A DNA stretch of 64,000 nt. It comes from Rhodococcus sp. (in: high G+C Gram-positive bacteria). GTDB taxonomy: Bacteria > Actinomycetota > Actinomycetes > Mycobacteriales > Mycobacteriaceae. Shown piece after piece: positions 52,504 to 60,231 of this stretch. The stretch spans positions 62,001 through 126,000 of the forward strand of contig NZ_JAHFVG010000002.1 in the NCBI RefSeq assembly GCF_023264675.1, read 5' to 3'. The notes under the pieces were generated by a model that was not told where the DNA came from, did no database searches, and saw nothing but the letters and a program-made list of their open reading frames with translations. How positions within the stretch are numbered: the stretch's first letter is position 1; every line of letters begins with the position of its first letter. The position numbers and the translations under genes are program-made.

Positions 52504-53817
52504 TCAGAATGCGCGAAGGTTGTCGCGGAAGTGTTTGTGCTCGTACGAAGTACGGGTGAGGCCGCGGCGTTTGAGAGCCGGGACGAGGCCGTCGGTGATC
52601 TCGGCGACGTAGCGACGGTTCATCGGAGCACCGGCGATGAGGAAGCCGTCGCCGCCGACGTCCTGCATCACGCCGTCCATCATGTCTGCGATGTCGTCGG
52701 GGGTCCCGACGAACTCGAGGGTGTCGATCGCGCTGTGACCGGTGATGCGCTCACGGAGAGTCTGCGTTCCGTCTCCCTTGAACTCCGAGAAACTGCTGCG
52801 GTGACCGTTGCTTTCGAGGTCGGCGGGCAGAGGCTCATCGAGATCGAACTTCGAGAGATCGATGCCCGAGAGATGAGAGCGACCGGCGAGCAGACCGTCG
52901 ATGTTGCGCGACGCCGCATCCTGGCGGCGCTGCTGCTTTGCCTTGGCCTCCGCGGTGGTCTCGCCCACGATCGGTGAGATGAGGTACATGACCTTGACGT
53001 CGTCGGGGTCGCGGCCCGCCTCGAGCGCGCCCTGGCGGATGTCTTCGCGGTAGCGGCGCATCTTGTCGGTGCCGTGTGGATTGGAGATGATGGCGTCGGC
53101 ATGCTTGGCCGCGAATTCCTTACCCTTGTCGGAGCCTCCCGCCTGCAGGAACACGGGTCGACGCTGCGGACTCGGCACGGTGTTCAACGGTCCACGGGAC
53201 TTGTAGAACTTGCCTTCGAAATCGATGCGATTCACTTTCTCGTGGTCCGCGTAGATGCCGCCGGGCGCAGTGTCCGCGACCACGGCACCCTCCTGCCACG
53301 AATCCCAGAGCTTGCGTGTCAGTTCGACGAACTCGTCCGCCATGTCGTAGCGCAGATCGTGTTCGGGCATGTCGAACCCGTAGTTCTGGGCCGCCCGAGT
53401 GTTGCTGCCGGTCACGATGTTCCAGCCGATGCGTCCCTGAGCGATGTGGTCGAGTGTCGACATCAACCGCGCAACCGTGTACGGGTGGTAGAAGGTAGTG
53501 GTCAGGGTCGGGACGATTCCCAGGTGTTTCGTGGTGTACGAGAGGATGCTCGCGAGCACGGCCGGATCGTGTTTGGGGGCAGCCGAAGCCGTTGCGAGGT
53601 AGTACTCCATCGACCCCTTGTAAGTGTCGGACACCTGAACCGAGTCCTCCATGATGAGGAAGTCGAAGCACGCGCGTTCGAGCGAGTGCGCCAGGTCGAC
53701 GTATTGGTCCGGCATCATCCAGTCGGTTGCGCCGGTACCGGACCACGGCTGGTTCCAGGATTGAACTCCGAAACCTGCGCCGAGAAACCAGCCCAGGTGA
53801 AACTTGTTGGCAGTCAT
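52504..53817 (-). CDS. Flavin-dependent monooxygenase 5 (LLM)
   Basis: 437 residues, subfamily B (GFGVQSWNQPWSG, YADHEKVNRIDF). GWNIVTGSNTRAAQNYG retains the core motif; QAGGSDKGKEFAAKHADAI has Asp-Lys in place of the usual Pro-Arg. GGAGAA before the ATG. 27 nt after member 6. Confidence 0.92.
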   Translation of the reverse strand: MTANKFHLGWFLGAGFGVQSWNQPWSGTGATDWMMPDQYVDLAHSLERACFDFLIMEDSVQVSDTYKGSMEYYLATASAAPKHDPAVLASILSYTTKHLGIVPTLTTTFYHPYTVARLMSTLDHIAQGRIGWNIVTGSNTRAAQNYGFDMPEHDLRYDMADEFVELTRKLWDSWQEGAVVADTAPGGIYADHEKVNRIDFEGKFYKSRGPLNTVPSPQRRPVFLQAGGSDKGKEFAAKHADAIISNPHGTDKMRRYREDIRQGALEAGRDPDDVKVMYLISPIVGETTAEAKAKQQRRQDAASRNIDGLLAGRSHLSGIDLSKFDLDEPLPADLESNGHRSSFSEFKGDGTQTLRERITGHSAIDTLEFVGTPDDIADMMDGVMQDVGGDGFLIAGAPMNRRYVAEITDGLVPALKRRGLTRTSYEHKHFRDNLRAF

Positions 53818-53844
53818 GTTGTTCTCCAGTGATGAGTGTGGCGG

Positions 53845-55152
53845 TCAGAACTCGAGCAGGTTGTCGCGAAGGTGATCGCCGGAGTACTCGGTGCGCATCA
53901 GCCCTCGTCGTTGCAGCGCAGGCACGAGGCCATCGGCTATTTCGCCGATGTAGCGTCGGTTGTGGGGTTGGCTCCAGATCAGGAATCCATCGCCGCCGAC
54001 CTCGTCCATGGCCTCGCCCATCTGCTCGGCGACCTCGTCCGGGGTACCTACCAGTTCCATCGACTCGGTCCGGTACGCGACGCATGCCTCGCGTAGTGTT
54101 CGGCCGTCGGCCCATCGGCGGAAGTTCTCGAGCGTCGACTGATGACCGTTCGTGTGGACGTCGTCGGGGAGTGGCTTGTCGAGATCGAACGTCGAGAAGT
54201 CGATTTCCATGCTTGCCGACCATCCGATCAACGGGCCCATGGGATTGGCGCGCACAGCATCGGCTTTACGAGCCTGGCGAGCGAGCGCGTCCTCACGGGT
54301 CTCGCCGAGTATCGGTGACACGACGTACATGACCTTGGCCGAATCGGGATCTCTCCCGTGATCGACCATCCGCCTTCGAATGTCGGCCCGATACTCCTTC
54401 ATCGCAGGCACGCCCTTCGGGAGGGCCATGATCATGTCGGCGTGTTTTGCCGCGAAGTCGCGTCCGGCTGGGGAACCGCCTGCCTGGGTGATGACCGGCC
54501 TGCCCTGAGGCGAGGGCAACGTGTTGAGCGGGCCGCGGGACGAGTAGTACTTGCCCTGGAAGTCGATCGTGTGGACCTTGGTGTGGTCGACGTAGGTCGA
54601 GGTTGCTCGGTCCATCACCACGGCGTCGGCGTCCCAGGAATCCCAGAGCTGTTCGACGAGCTCGACGTATTCGTCGGCGCGTGCATACCGTTCGTCGTGT
54701 GGCGGCAAGGAGTCCATACCGAAGTTCTGCGCGGCGCGGTCCTCGCTGGAGGTCACCACGTTCCAGCCGATTCTTCCCGAGGACAGGTGGTCGAGGGACG
54801 AGATCGACCGGGCGAGCATGTACGGCGGGTAGAACGACGTCGAGGCCGTGATGGCAATGCCCAGGTGCTCGGTCGCCCGCGTCAGCAGGGGAGCGAGAGC
54901 CATCGGATCGCCCTTCGGTGCCCAACCTCCCGTGCGCAGTGTTGCCTCCGAAGTGCCGCCGTAGGTATCGGAGACCATCGACGAGTCCTCCAGCAGAAGG
55001 AAGTCGAAGCACGCCCGCTCCAGGGTCCTGGCGAAGTCGACGTAGAAGTCTCCGTTCAGCCAATCCGCGCTGTCGCTGCCCTCGAAGCCGGTGTTCCAGG
55101 ATGTCGGTACGAAGCTCCCGAACCAGCCGAGATGAAACCTGTTGTCTGTCAT
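53845..55152 (-). CDS. Flavin-dependent monooxygenase 6 (LLM), first gene of the operon
   Basis: 435 residues, subfamily A: HLGWFGSFVPTSWNTGFEG, TSFYPPYMLAR, GWNVVTSSEDRAAQNFG, YVDHTKVHTIDF and SPQGRPVITQAGGSPAGR, where the usual Cys of ICQAGGS is Thr. Leads the eight-gene minus-strand unit. AAGGA lies about 10 nt before the ATG. The 122 bp between it and the terminator at 55275 must hold the promoter; a palindrome GGTAGCTACC (55232-55241) is a candidate site. Confidence 0.92.
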   Translation of the reverse strand: MTDNRFHLGWFGSFVPTSWNTGFEGSDSADWLNGDFYVDFARTLERACFDFLLLEDSSMVSDTYGGTSEATLRTGGWAPKGDPMALAPLLTRATEHLGIAITASTSFYPPYMLARSISSLDHLSSGRIGWNVVTSSEDRAAQNFGMDSLPPHDERYARADEYVELVEQLWDSWDADAVVMDRATSTYVDHTKVHTIDFQGKYYSSRGPLNTLPSPQGRPVITQAGGSPAGRDFAAKHADMIMALPKGVPAMKEYRADIRRRMVDHGRDPDSAKVMYVVSPILGETREDALARQARKADAVRANPMGPLIGWSASMEIDFSTFDLDKPLPDDVHTNGHQSTLENFRRWADGRTLREACVAYRTESMELVGTPDEVAEQMGEAMDEVGGDGFLIWSQPHNRRYIGEIADGLVPALQRRGLMRTEYSGDHLRDNLLEF

Positions 55153-55274
55153 AGTCAGTTCGTCCTTACCGTGTTTCGTCGACGCTCGTGTACAACTACA
55201 CCGCGGCGATGTTTCTGCGAGCTTCGTCTTTGGTAGCTACCTGATTTCGCCGTCCTGAGAGCGCGTTGTCGCAC

Positions 55275-55318
55275 GCAGGGCGGCCGGTGACCGTCATATG
55301 ACCACCCGGCCGCCCTGC
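55275..55318. terminator. Terminator between transporter and monooxygenase operons
   Basis: Perfect 13-bp stem GCAGGGCGGCCGG and complement, 18-nt loop, 15 bp past the stop of the solute-binding-protein gene. It divides the two minus-strand units. Confidence 0.75.
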
Positions 55319-55333
55319 GATGACTGTGCGGAC

Positions 55334-56992
55334 CTACTGTGCGAACGTCAGATTCGAGTAGTCGATACGAAAATCGGTTCGTTGCACGAAGCCGTCGATG
55401 CCGGCTTTCAGAGCCACCGACGGGCGGACGCGTGCGATGAAGATGTACGGAGCTTGCTCGGTCATCCGCAGTTCGGCGGCGTTCCAGAACTCACCTGCTT
55501 CGGGGCTCAGTGCATCGCCGGCGTCGAGGCCCTGATCGACGAGTGCGAGAAACTCGGGGTCGTTCCACAGTGCGATGTTCGAGCCGCCACCGGGCTGAGT
55601 GAGTAGCTGCAGCGAGTACGGCGGGGTCATCGTCACCGAAGCGCCGATGCTGAGGTTGGCCTGCACTTTGCCGGCCAGGGTGTCGGCATTGAGCTGTGCT
55701 GCAGGTACTTCGGCGATGGTGACGTCGATTCCGGCCTCGGCGGCATAAGACTGAATCTGGATTGCAGTGTCCTGGGCTGCCGGCAGCTGGTTGTTGACGC
55801 TCAGCGTGAATGCGAAACCGTCCGGCATGCCTGCATCGGCCAGCATCTGCCGTGCCCGTTCGGGATCTCCCTCGAACTGTGGTAGATCGGATCCATCCCA
55901 GTTCGGCGCCTTGTCGTCCAGAACATGGTTGTACTTGTATGCGCGCTCGGAGAACACGTCGGACATGATCTTGTCGTACGGGATCGCGTACGCCATCGCC
56001 TGGCGAACTCGAACGTCGTCGAACGGTGCGGTCGTGGTGTTCATCGAGTAGAGCAGGTACTGGTTCGAGGTGGTCGTCGGTACCGTCACCGCGTCGTTCT
56101 GCTCCAGTGTTGCCTGATCCGAGGATCGAAGTGCCAGAGCGATGTCCGCGTCTCCTCGGGTCACCATGTTCGCGCGAGTCGCAGGATCGGCCACCACGCG
56201 GCGGATCATCCGCTTCACCGCAGGCTCACCGAATACGAAGTTCGGATTGGCCTTCATGACGATTTCCTGGCCCGGCGTGACCGACTCCAACATGTACGCG
56301 CCGTATCCGAAATTGCCACGCATCATGTCCTCGGCGCCCCACTGCACCGCGTACGGATCCTCGGGGGTCGAATTCTCGATCAGATAGTCGCTGTCGTAGA
56401 TCGAACCGATGTTCTCGGCGAGGTTCGCCAGCAGGGTGAGTCCGTATCCAGCCTTCGCCACCGTGAAGCTGACGGTGTGGTCGTCGATCTTCTGGATCTG
56501 ACTCGCGGGATCGGTCAGCATCGGCTTGTAGTAGCCCGCCATGCCTCCGCCGGGAGTCGCGAATTTGCGCTCGAACGACCAGAGCACGTCGTCGGCGTCG
56601 AGTTCGTTACCCTGCTGGCTCAGCACGCCCTGACGCAGCTTGAACGTGTAGACCAGCTTGTCCGGGCTGACGTCGTAGCTTTCGGCGAGGTAGGGCTCGA
56701 AGTTGTAGAAGTCCTGCACCTGCGCATCCGACCCCTCTTCTTCGACATAGGGTTTGCGGATGAGCTGGGCGTGAATATTGTTGGTGACGTCCTGATTGTC
56801 CGTGCCCGCGGTATAGCCGTAGTCGCGGACGACGTTCGAGGCCTGATCGGGCGTGACGACGACGATCTCGCCGGAGGACGCCGAGTCGGTCGAGGCCGAC
56901 CCGCCGTCGGAACAGGCACCGAGTACGAGCGCGCCGGCCAGGAGCGGAATTGCCCACCTGAGTCCGGCGGAGAAACGCGTGGAGGTTTTCAC
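55334..56992 (-). CDS. Peptide/nickel-type ABC transporter, solute-binding lipoprotein
   Basis: 552 residues, family 5 (DppA/OppA). GTG 56992 after AGGAGC gives a signal peptide with lipobox LGAC (Cys27). SBP_bac_5 features: SYDVSPDKLVYTFKLRQGV near 110, DADDVLWSFERKFATPG, and MAYAIPYDKI near 330. Ligands of the family range from peptides to metal chelates and opines; not predictable here. It is the last gene of its operon, behind an intercistronic hairpin, although binding-protein genes usually come first. Confidence 0.92.
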   Translation of the reverse strand: MKTSTRFSAGLRWAIPLLAGALVLGACSDGGSASTDSASSGEIVVVTPDQASNVVRDYGYTAGTDNQDVTNNIHAQLIRKPYVEEEGSDAQVQDFYNFEPYLAESYDVSPDKLVYTFKLRQGVLSQQGNELDADDVLWSFERKFATPGGGMAGYYKPMLTDPASQIQKIDDHTVSFTVAKAGYGLTLLANLAENIGSIYDSDYLIENSTPEDPYAVQWGAEDMMRGNFGYGAYMLESVTPGQEIVMKANPNFVFGEPAVKRMIRRVVADPATRANMVTRGDADIALALRSSDQATLEQNDAVTVPTTTSNQYLLYSMNTTTAPFDDVRVRQAMAYAIPYDKIMSDVFSERAYKYNHVLDDKAPNWDGSDLPQFEGDPERARQMLADAGMPDGFAFTLSVNNQLPAAQDTAIQIQSYAAEAGIDVTIAEVPAAQLNADTLAGKVQANLSIGASVTMTPPYSLQLLTQPGGGSNIALWNDPEFLALVDQGLDAGDALSPEAGEFWNAAELRMTEQAPYIFIARVRPSVALKAGIDGFVQRTDFRIDYSNLTFAQ

Positions 56993-57098
56993 TTCAGGGT
57001 GCTCCTGTTCGATGCACGATGATGTTCGATGCATGGGTGATCACCGGTCGTTCCCGAGTGCGACGACCGTGCGAATACAGCTGTGCGGAAATTCGAGG

Positions 57099-57122
57099 CG
57101 AATGGACTGCGCTGTCCATTCG
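57099..57122 (-). promoter_or_regulatory. Intercistronic hairpin between permease and binding-protein genes
   Basis: CGAATGGAC-N6-GTCCATTCG, a perfect 9-bp stem just downstream of the permease stop in a 143-bp gap. It may stabilise or partly terminate the permease message so that the binding protein is expressed at another level. Confidence 0.45.
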
Positions 57123-57135
57123 TGGGGGTCGAAGA

Positions 57136-57999
57136 TCAGTGAGATCTACGAGCATCCTTGGTGAGTCGACGACCCACGACGGCCACCGAGACGACTGTCA
57201 GGCAGAGTGCGAGCGCGGGCGCTCCAGCGGCCCAGAGCTTTCCGATTGCGGCGTCGCCGGCGCCCCTGGTGATCATCGATCCCCATTCCGGAGTGGGCGG
57301 GGGAAGTCCGACGCCGAGGAATCCGAGCGCGGCGGTCAGAATGATGGTCAACCCGAACACCACCGATGCATTCTGCATCGCCGGGACCGACGAGTTGGGT
57401 AGCACATGACGGAACACAAGCTGGGTTTCGCTCAGCCCTGCCTGCCGTGCGGCATCGAGGTAGGCATCGCCGCGCACTCGCAGTACTTCGGTGCGGACGA
57501 GTCTGGCCTGGATCGGAGCGAGGATGACCGACAGCGTGAAGATCATCGTGATCGAAGAGGTGCCGAAGAACGACACCACCACGAGAGCGACGATCACGGT
57601 GGGGACAGCTTCGAGCAGGTCGAGGAAGCGGGCAGCACCGCGGGCGAGGAAACCACCGAGCCGTGTACCCGCTTCGTTCATGCCGATCGTCAGACCGACG
57701 AGAATTCCGGCGAGGGTGGCAGCAATGGTCACGCACAGGGCGATCGTGACGTCGATGCGCGCGCCGGCGATCGTACGAGAGAAGACGTCGAGGCCGGTCG
57801 AGTCGGTACCGAGCAGAAACTCCGAATCCGGTGACAGCGACGGTGCCCCGACCACTTTCGTCGGATCGAACGGCACGATCCATGGTCCGACGAGAGCGAG
57901 CAGTACGACGATCGCCAACGGTACGAACAGCAGAATTGTGGTGATCGACACGGTTCGTGTCGCTCGAACCGCGCGAGTGCCCTTGTCCACGGTCGTCAT
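57136..57999 (-). CDS. ABC transporter permease, DppC-like
   Basis: 287 residues, about six helices. N-terminal LLFVPLAIVVLLALVGPWIV, the GTDSTGLDVFSRTIAGARI segment typical of DppC/OppC, and the EAA loop DAARQAGLSETQLVFRHVLP near 180. One of two different permease subunits; begins immediately after the DppB-like stop (TAG then ATG). Confidence 0.93.
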   Translation of the reverse strand: MTTVDKGTRAVRATRTVSITTILLFVPLAIVVLLALVGPWIVPFDPTKVVGAPSLSPDSEFLLGTDSTGLDVFSRTIAGARIDVTIALCVTIAATLAGILVGLTIGMNEAGTRLGGFLARGAARFLDLLEAVPTVIVALVVVSFFGTSSITMIFTLSVILAPIQARLVRTEVLRVRGDAYLDAARQAGLSETQLVFRHVLPNSSVPAMQNASVVFGLTIILTAALGFLGVGLPPPTPEWGSMITRGAGDAAIGKLWAAGAPALALCLTVVSVAVVGRRLTKDARRSH

Positions 58000-59052
58000 C
58001 TAGGACTCACTTCCTTGTCGGCCCGGCTTGCGCCTCGGGTCGAGCAACATGTTGATCAAGTCGACACCGAGAAAGACGAGCAACGAGATCGCTGCGACCA
58101 CGAGTAGAAAGCCCTGCAATGCAACGAGATCCGTTGCGGCAACGGCCTGCACCGCGTAGGTTCCCATTCCTCCGAGTCCGAACAATGTCTCGAGGATCAC
58201 GGCACCGCCGAGCAGTGAACCGAAGACCATTCCGAACAGAGACACCGTGGGCGGCAGTGCACGGCGATAGGCGCTGGCGTACACGTACTTCCGGGCCGAT
58301 CCGGTCGCGATCTTGAAGAGAGTCGGCCCGGCAGTCAAGCTCGAATCGAGCGCAGTCAGAAGCTGTTTGAGAAGAATCGGCGACACCGAGACAACCAGGA
58401 CCGCTATCGGAAGCAGGAGATGCGAGATCATCGAGGACACCACGACGGTGTCTCCGCGCAGGATGGCGTCGAGCAGCGGTAGCGAGGTGAGTGATTCGGG
58501 CTCGGTGAGTCCGGGCCGGACGCGCCCTGACGGCGCGGGCACTACCTGCAAGGTCGCATAGAACAAGAAGATTCCGACGACACCCACCACGAACTCGGGT
58601 ACTGCACCTGCGGCCTGTGCGTATCCGCGGACAGCACGCGCAGCGATCGAACGTGGCCGTGCGACGACGATTGCCGACAGCGCCAGCGTGATGGCAACCA
58701 GGAACGTGAAGGCGATGCCTGCCAACTCCAGCGTGCCGGGTAGTCGGTCCGCGATGTCCGTGACGACGGGCCTGCCGGACATGATGGCGTTGCCGAGGTC
58801 GAAATGAAGCAGCTTGCCCAGGTAACTCATCAGCTGGGTCCAGAGGCTACCGTCGAGCCCCAGTTGCGCTTTGGTGGCGAGATAGTCGGCTTCGGTCGCT
58901 TCGGGTCCGACCACCTCTCGGGCCGGATCGCCCGGGATTGCACGAACGAGGAAGAAGGCAGCCACGGCGAACACGAGGAGGTGCAGGGGGAGCACAGCCA
59001 CGCGCCCGAGCCACCAGCGCCGGCGCGCGAAGAAGCTGCGTACGGCGGTCAT
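58000..59052 (-). CDS. ABC transporter permease, DppB-like
   Basis: 350 residues. N-terminal helix plus the AFFLVRAIPGDPAREVVG segment, LGNAIMSGRPV and the C-terminal ETLFGLGGMGTYAVQAVAATD and LLVFLGVDLINMLLDPRRKP typical of DppB. ATG 59052 overlaps the stop of the ATPase gene (ATGA). The open frame continues upstream, but that part is a shadow of the ATPase. Confidence 0.93.
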   Translation of the reverse strand: MTAVRSFFARRRWWLGRVAVLPLHLLVFAVAAFFLVRAIPGDPAREVVGPEATEADYLATKAQLGLDGSLWTQLMSYLGKLLHFDLGNAIMSGRPVVTDIADRLPGTLELAGIAFTFLVAITLALSAIVVARPRSIAARAVRGYAQAAGAVPEFVVGVVGIFLFYATLQVVPAPSGRVRPGLTEPESLTSLPLLDAILRGDTVVVSSMISHLLLPIAVLVVSVSPILLKQLLTALDSSLTAGPTLFKIATGSARKYVYASAYRRALPPTVSLFGMVFGSLLGGAVILETLFGLGGMGTYAVQAVAATDLVALQGFLLVVAAISLLVFLGVDLINMLLDPRRKPGRQGSES

Positions 59053-59879
59053 CGAGCGGCCGCCACAGCGAGTTGCTCGACCTCGTCGAGACCCGTGTAC
59101 GCCTCCAACAGCTGTTCGGTGTACGGATCCTGCGGATGTTCGACGATGTCGTCGGTTGTGCCCTGCTCGACGACGACGCCGTTTCTCATCACCACGATCT
59201 CGTCGGCGATGAACGCGGTAGCCGGAAGTCCGTGGGAGACGAAGACGAGGCCGCAGTCCTCGGCGCGGCAGTACTCCTTCAACATGTTGAGGATGGCCCC
59301 CTGCACGGAGACATCCAAGGCGGACACCACTTCGTCGCACAGGAGAATTCGAGGTTTCACCACGAGCGCTCGGGCAATGGAGAAGCGTTGGCGTTGACCA
59401 CCCGACACTTCGGTGGGATATCTGTCGGCCATCGCCGGATCGAGCTCGAGCGATTCCAATGTGTCGTTCACGCGGGCATCGGCAGTCGCGGCGTCCATTC
59501 CCAGAAGCCTCGTTGCAGGCAACCGAACCGCGTCGCGCAACGATCGTCGCGGGTCGAACGAGGATGTCGTGTCCTGCGCGACGTACTGAACGCGCGATCG
59601 AAATTCCCGTCGGCCGCCGCGGGTGGACAGCACCCCGGCAAGGGGCGCGGCGTTGTAGGACACAGTCCCCGTCGTCGGCGCGAGCAAACCGCACATCATC
59701 CGCACGAGAGTCGACTTGCCCGAACCGGATTCGCCTACGATCCCGATGGCCGAGTTGGATGTGACTGTCATGCCGATGTCGTTCACCGCGGCTTTGCCGG
59801 ATCCACGGCGATGGAAACTCTTGCCGAGGTGCTCGACGTCTATCTCGGCGTATGCGCCTCGCCCAGTGCCACTCATCAC
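59049..59879 (-). CDS. Peptide/nickel-type ABC transporter ATPase, DppF/OppF-like
   Basis: 276 residues. Walker A GESGSGKS (about 49-56), QYVAQDTTSSFDPRRSL, signature VSGGQRQR, Walker B ILLCDEVVSALDVS, HPQDPYTEQLLEAY at the end. Second ATPase of the transporter whose OppD-type partner is at 42299. Position 1 or 2 may be the start (ATG ATG). First gene of the transport operon, divergent from monooxygenase 7. Confidence 0.92.
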   Translation of the reverse strand: MMSGTGRGAYAEIDVEHLGKSFHRRGSGKAAVNDIGMTVTSNSAIGIVGESGSGKSTLVRMMCGLLAPTTGTVSYNAAPLAGVLSTRGGRREFRSRVQYVAQDTTSSFDPRRSLRDAVRLPATRLLGMDAATADARVNDTLESLELDPAMADRYPTEVSGGQRQRFSIARALVVKPRILLCDEVVSALDVSVQGAILNMLKEYCRAEDCGLVFVSHGLPATAFIADEIVVMRNGVVVEQGTTDDIVEHPQDPYTEQLLEAYTGLDEVEQLAVAAAR

Positions 59880-60231
59880 GATCCTCCATCCCGTTCGACT
59901 TCCACAGATCTACTGCTTGACGACAGAGCTTTCTGGATACGCGTTACTGAAAGTGACCCAAGGCGTAACTGAAGTATTACGCCGGGCAAAAATGCTGGTC
60001 AGCGCGTTGTCTGTGGTTTAAACGCCAGAGTGATCTAGGTCTCGGCGGCGTTATCGACCGGCGTCGCAGTCCTCAGCAGGCCTTGTGTGCGGCGTAATCG
60101 CTCATTTACGAACGCGCGACTTTTGTTAATGCGACTGCAGGAAGCTTCACTGCGTGAGCAGCGGCACCGCTGCTCGGCCGCGTGCAGCACATCCGCTGCG
60201 CCGGACATTGTGAGAGGAAAGGTGTTGTCGC
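59880..60231. promoter_or_regulatory. Divergent regulatory region, transporter operon / monooxygenase 7
   Basis: 352 bp without a gene. GGCGTAA-N8-TTACGCC (59962-59983) is a perfect 7-bp inverted repeat. A related GCGTTACTGAAAGT (59941) and a single GGCGTAAT (60092) flank it. A second hairpin, GAGCAGCGG-CA-CCGCTGCTC (60156-60175), lies in the probable leader of monooxygenase 7. Likely operators for a common regulator, perhaps the GntR protein. Confidence 0.5.

Noticed and set aside
58000-59889. A 629-codon open frame suggesting an ATPase-permease fusion
   Set aside because: Residues before the ATG at 59052 are Arg-rich noise antisense-free but out of frame with the real ATPase (Walker motifs in another frame); the permease begins at 59052.
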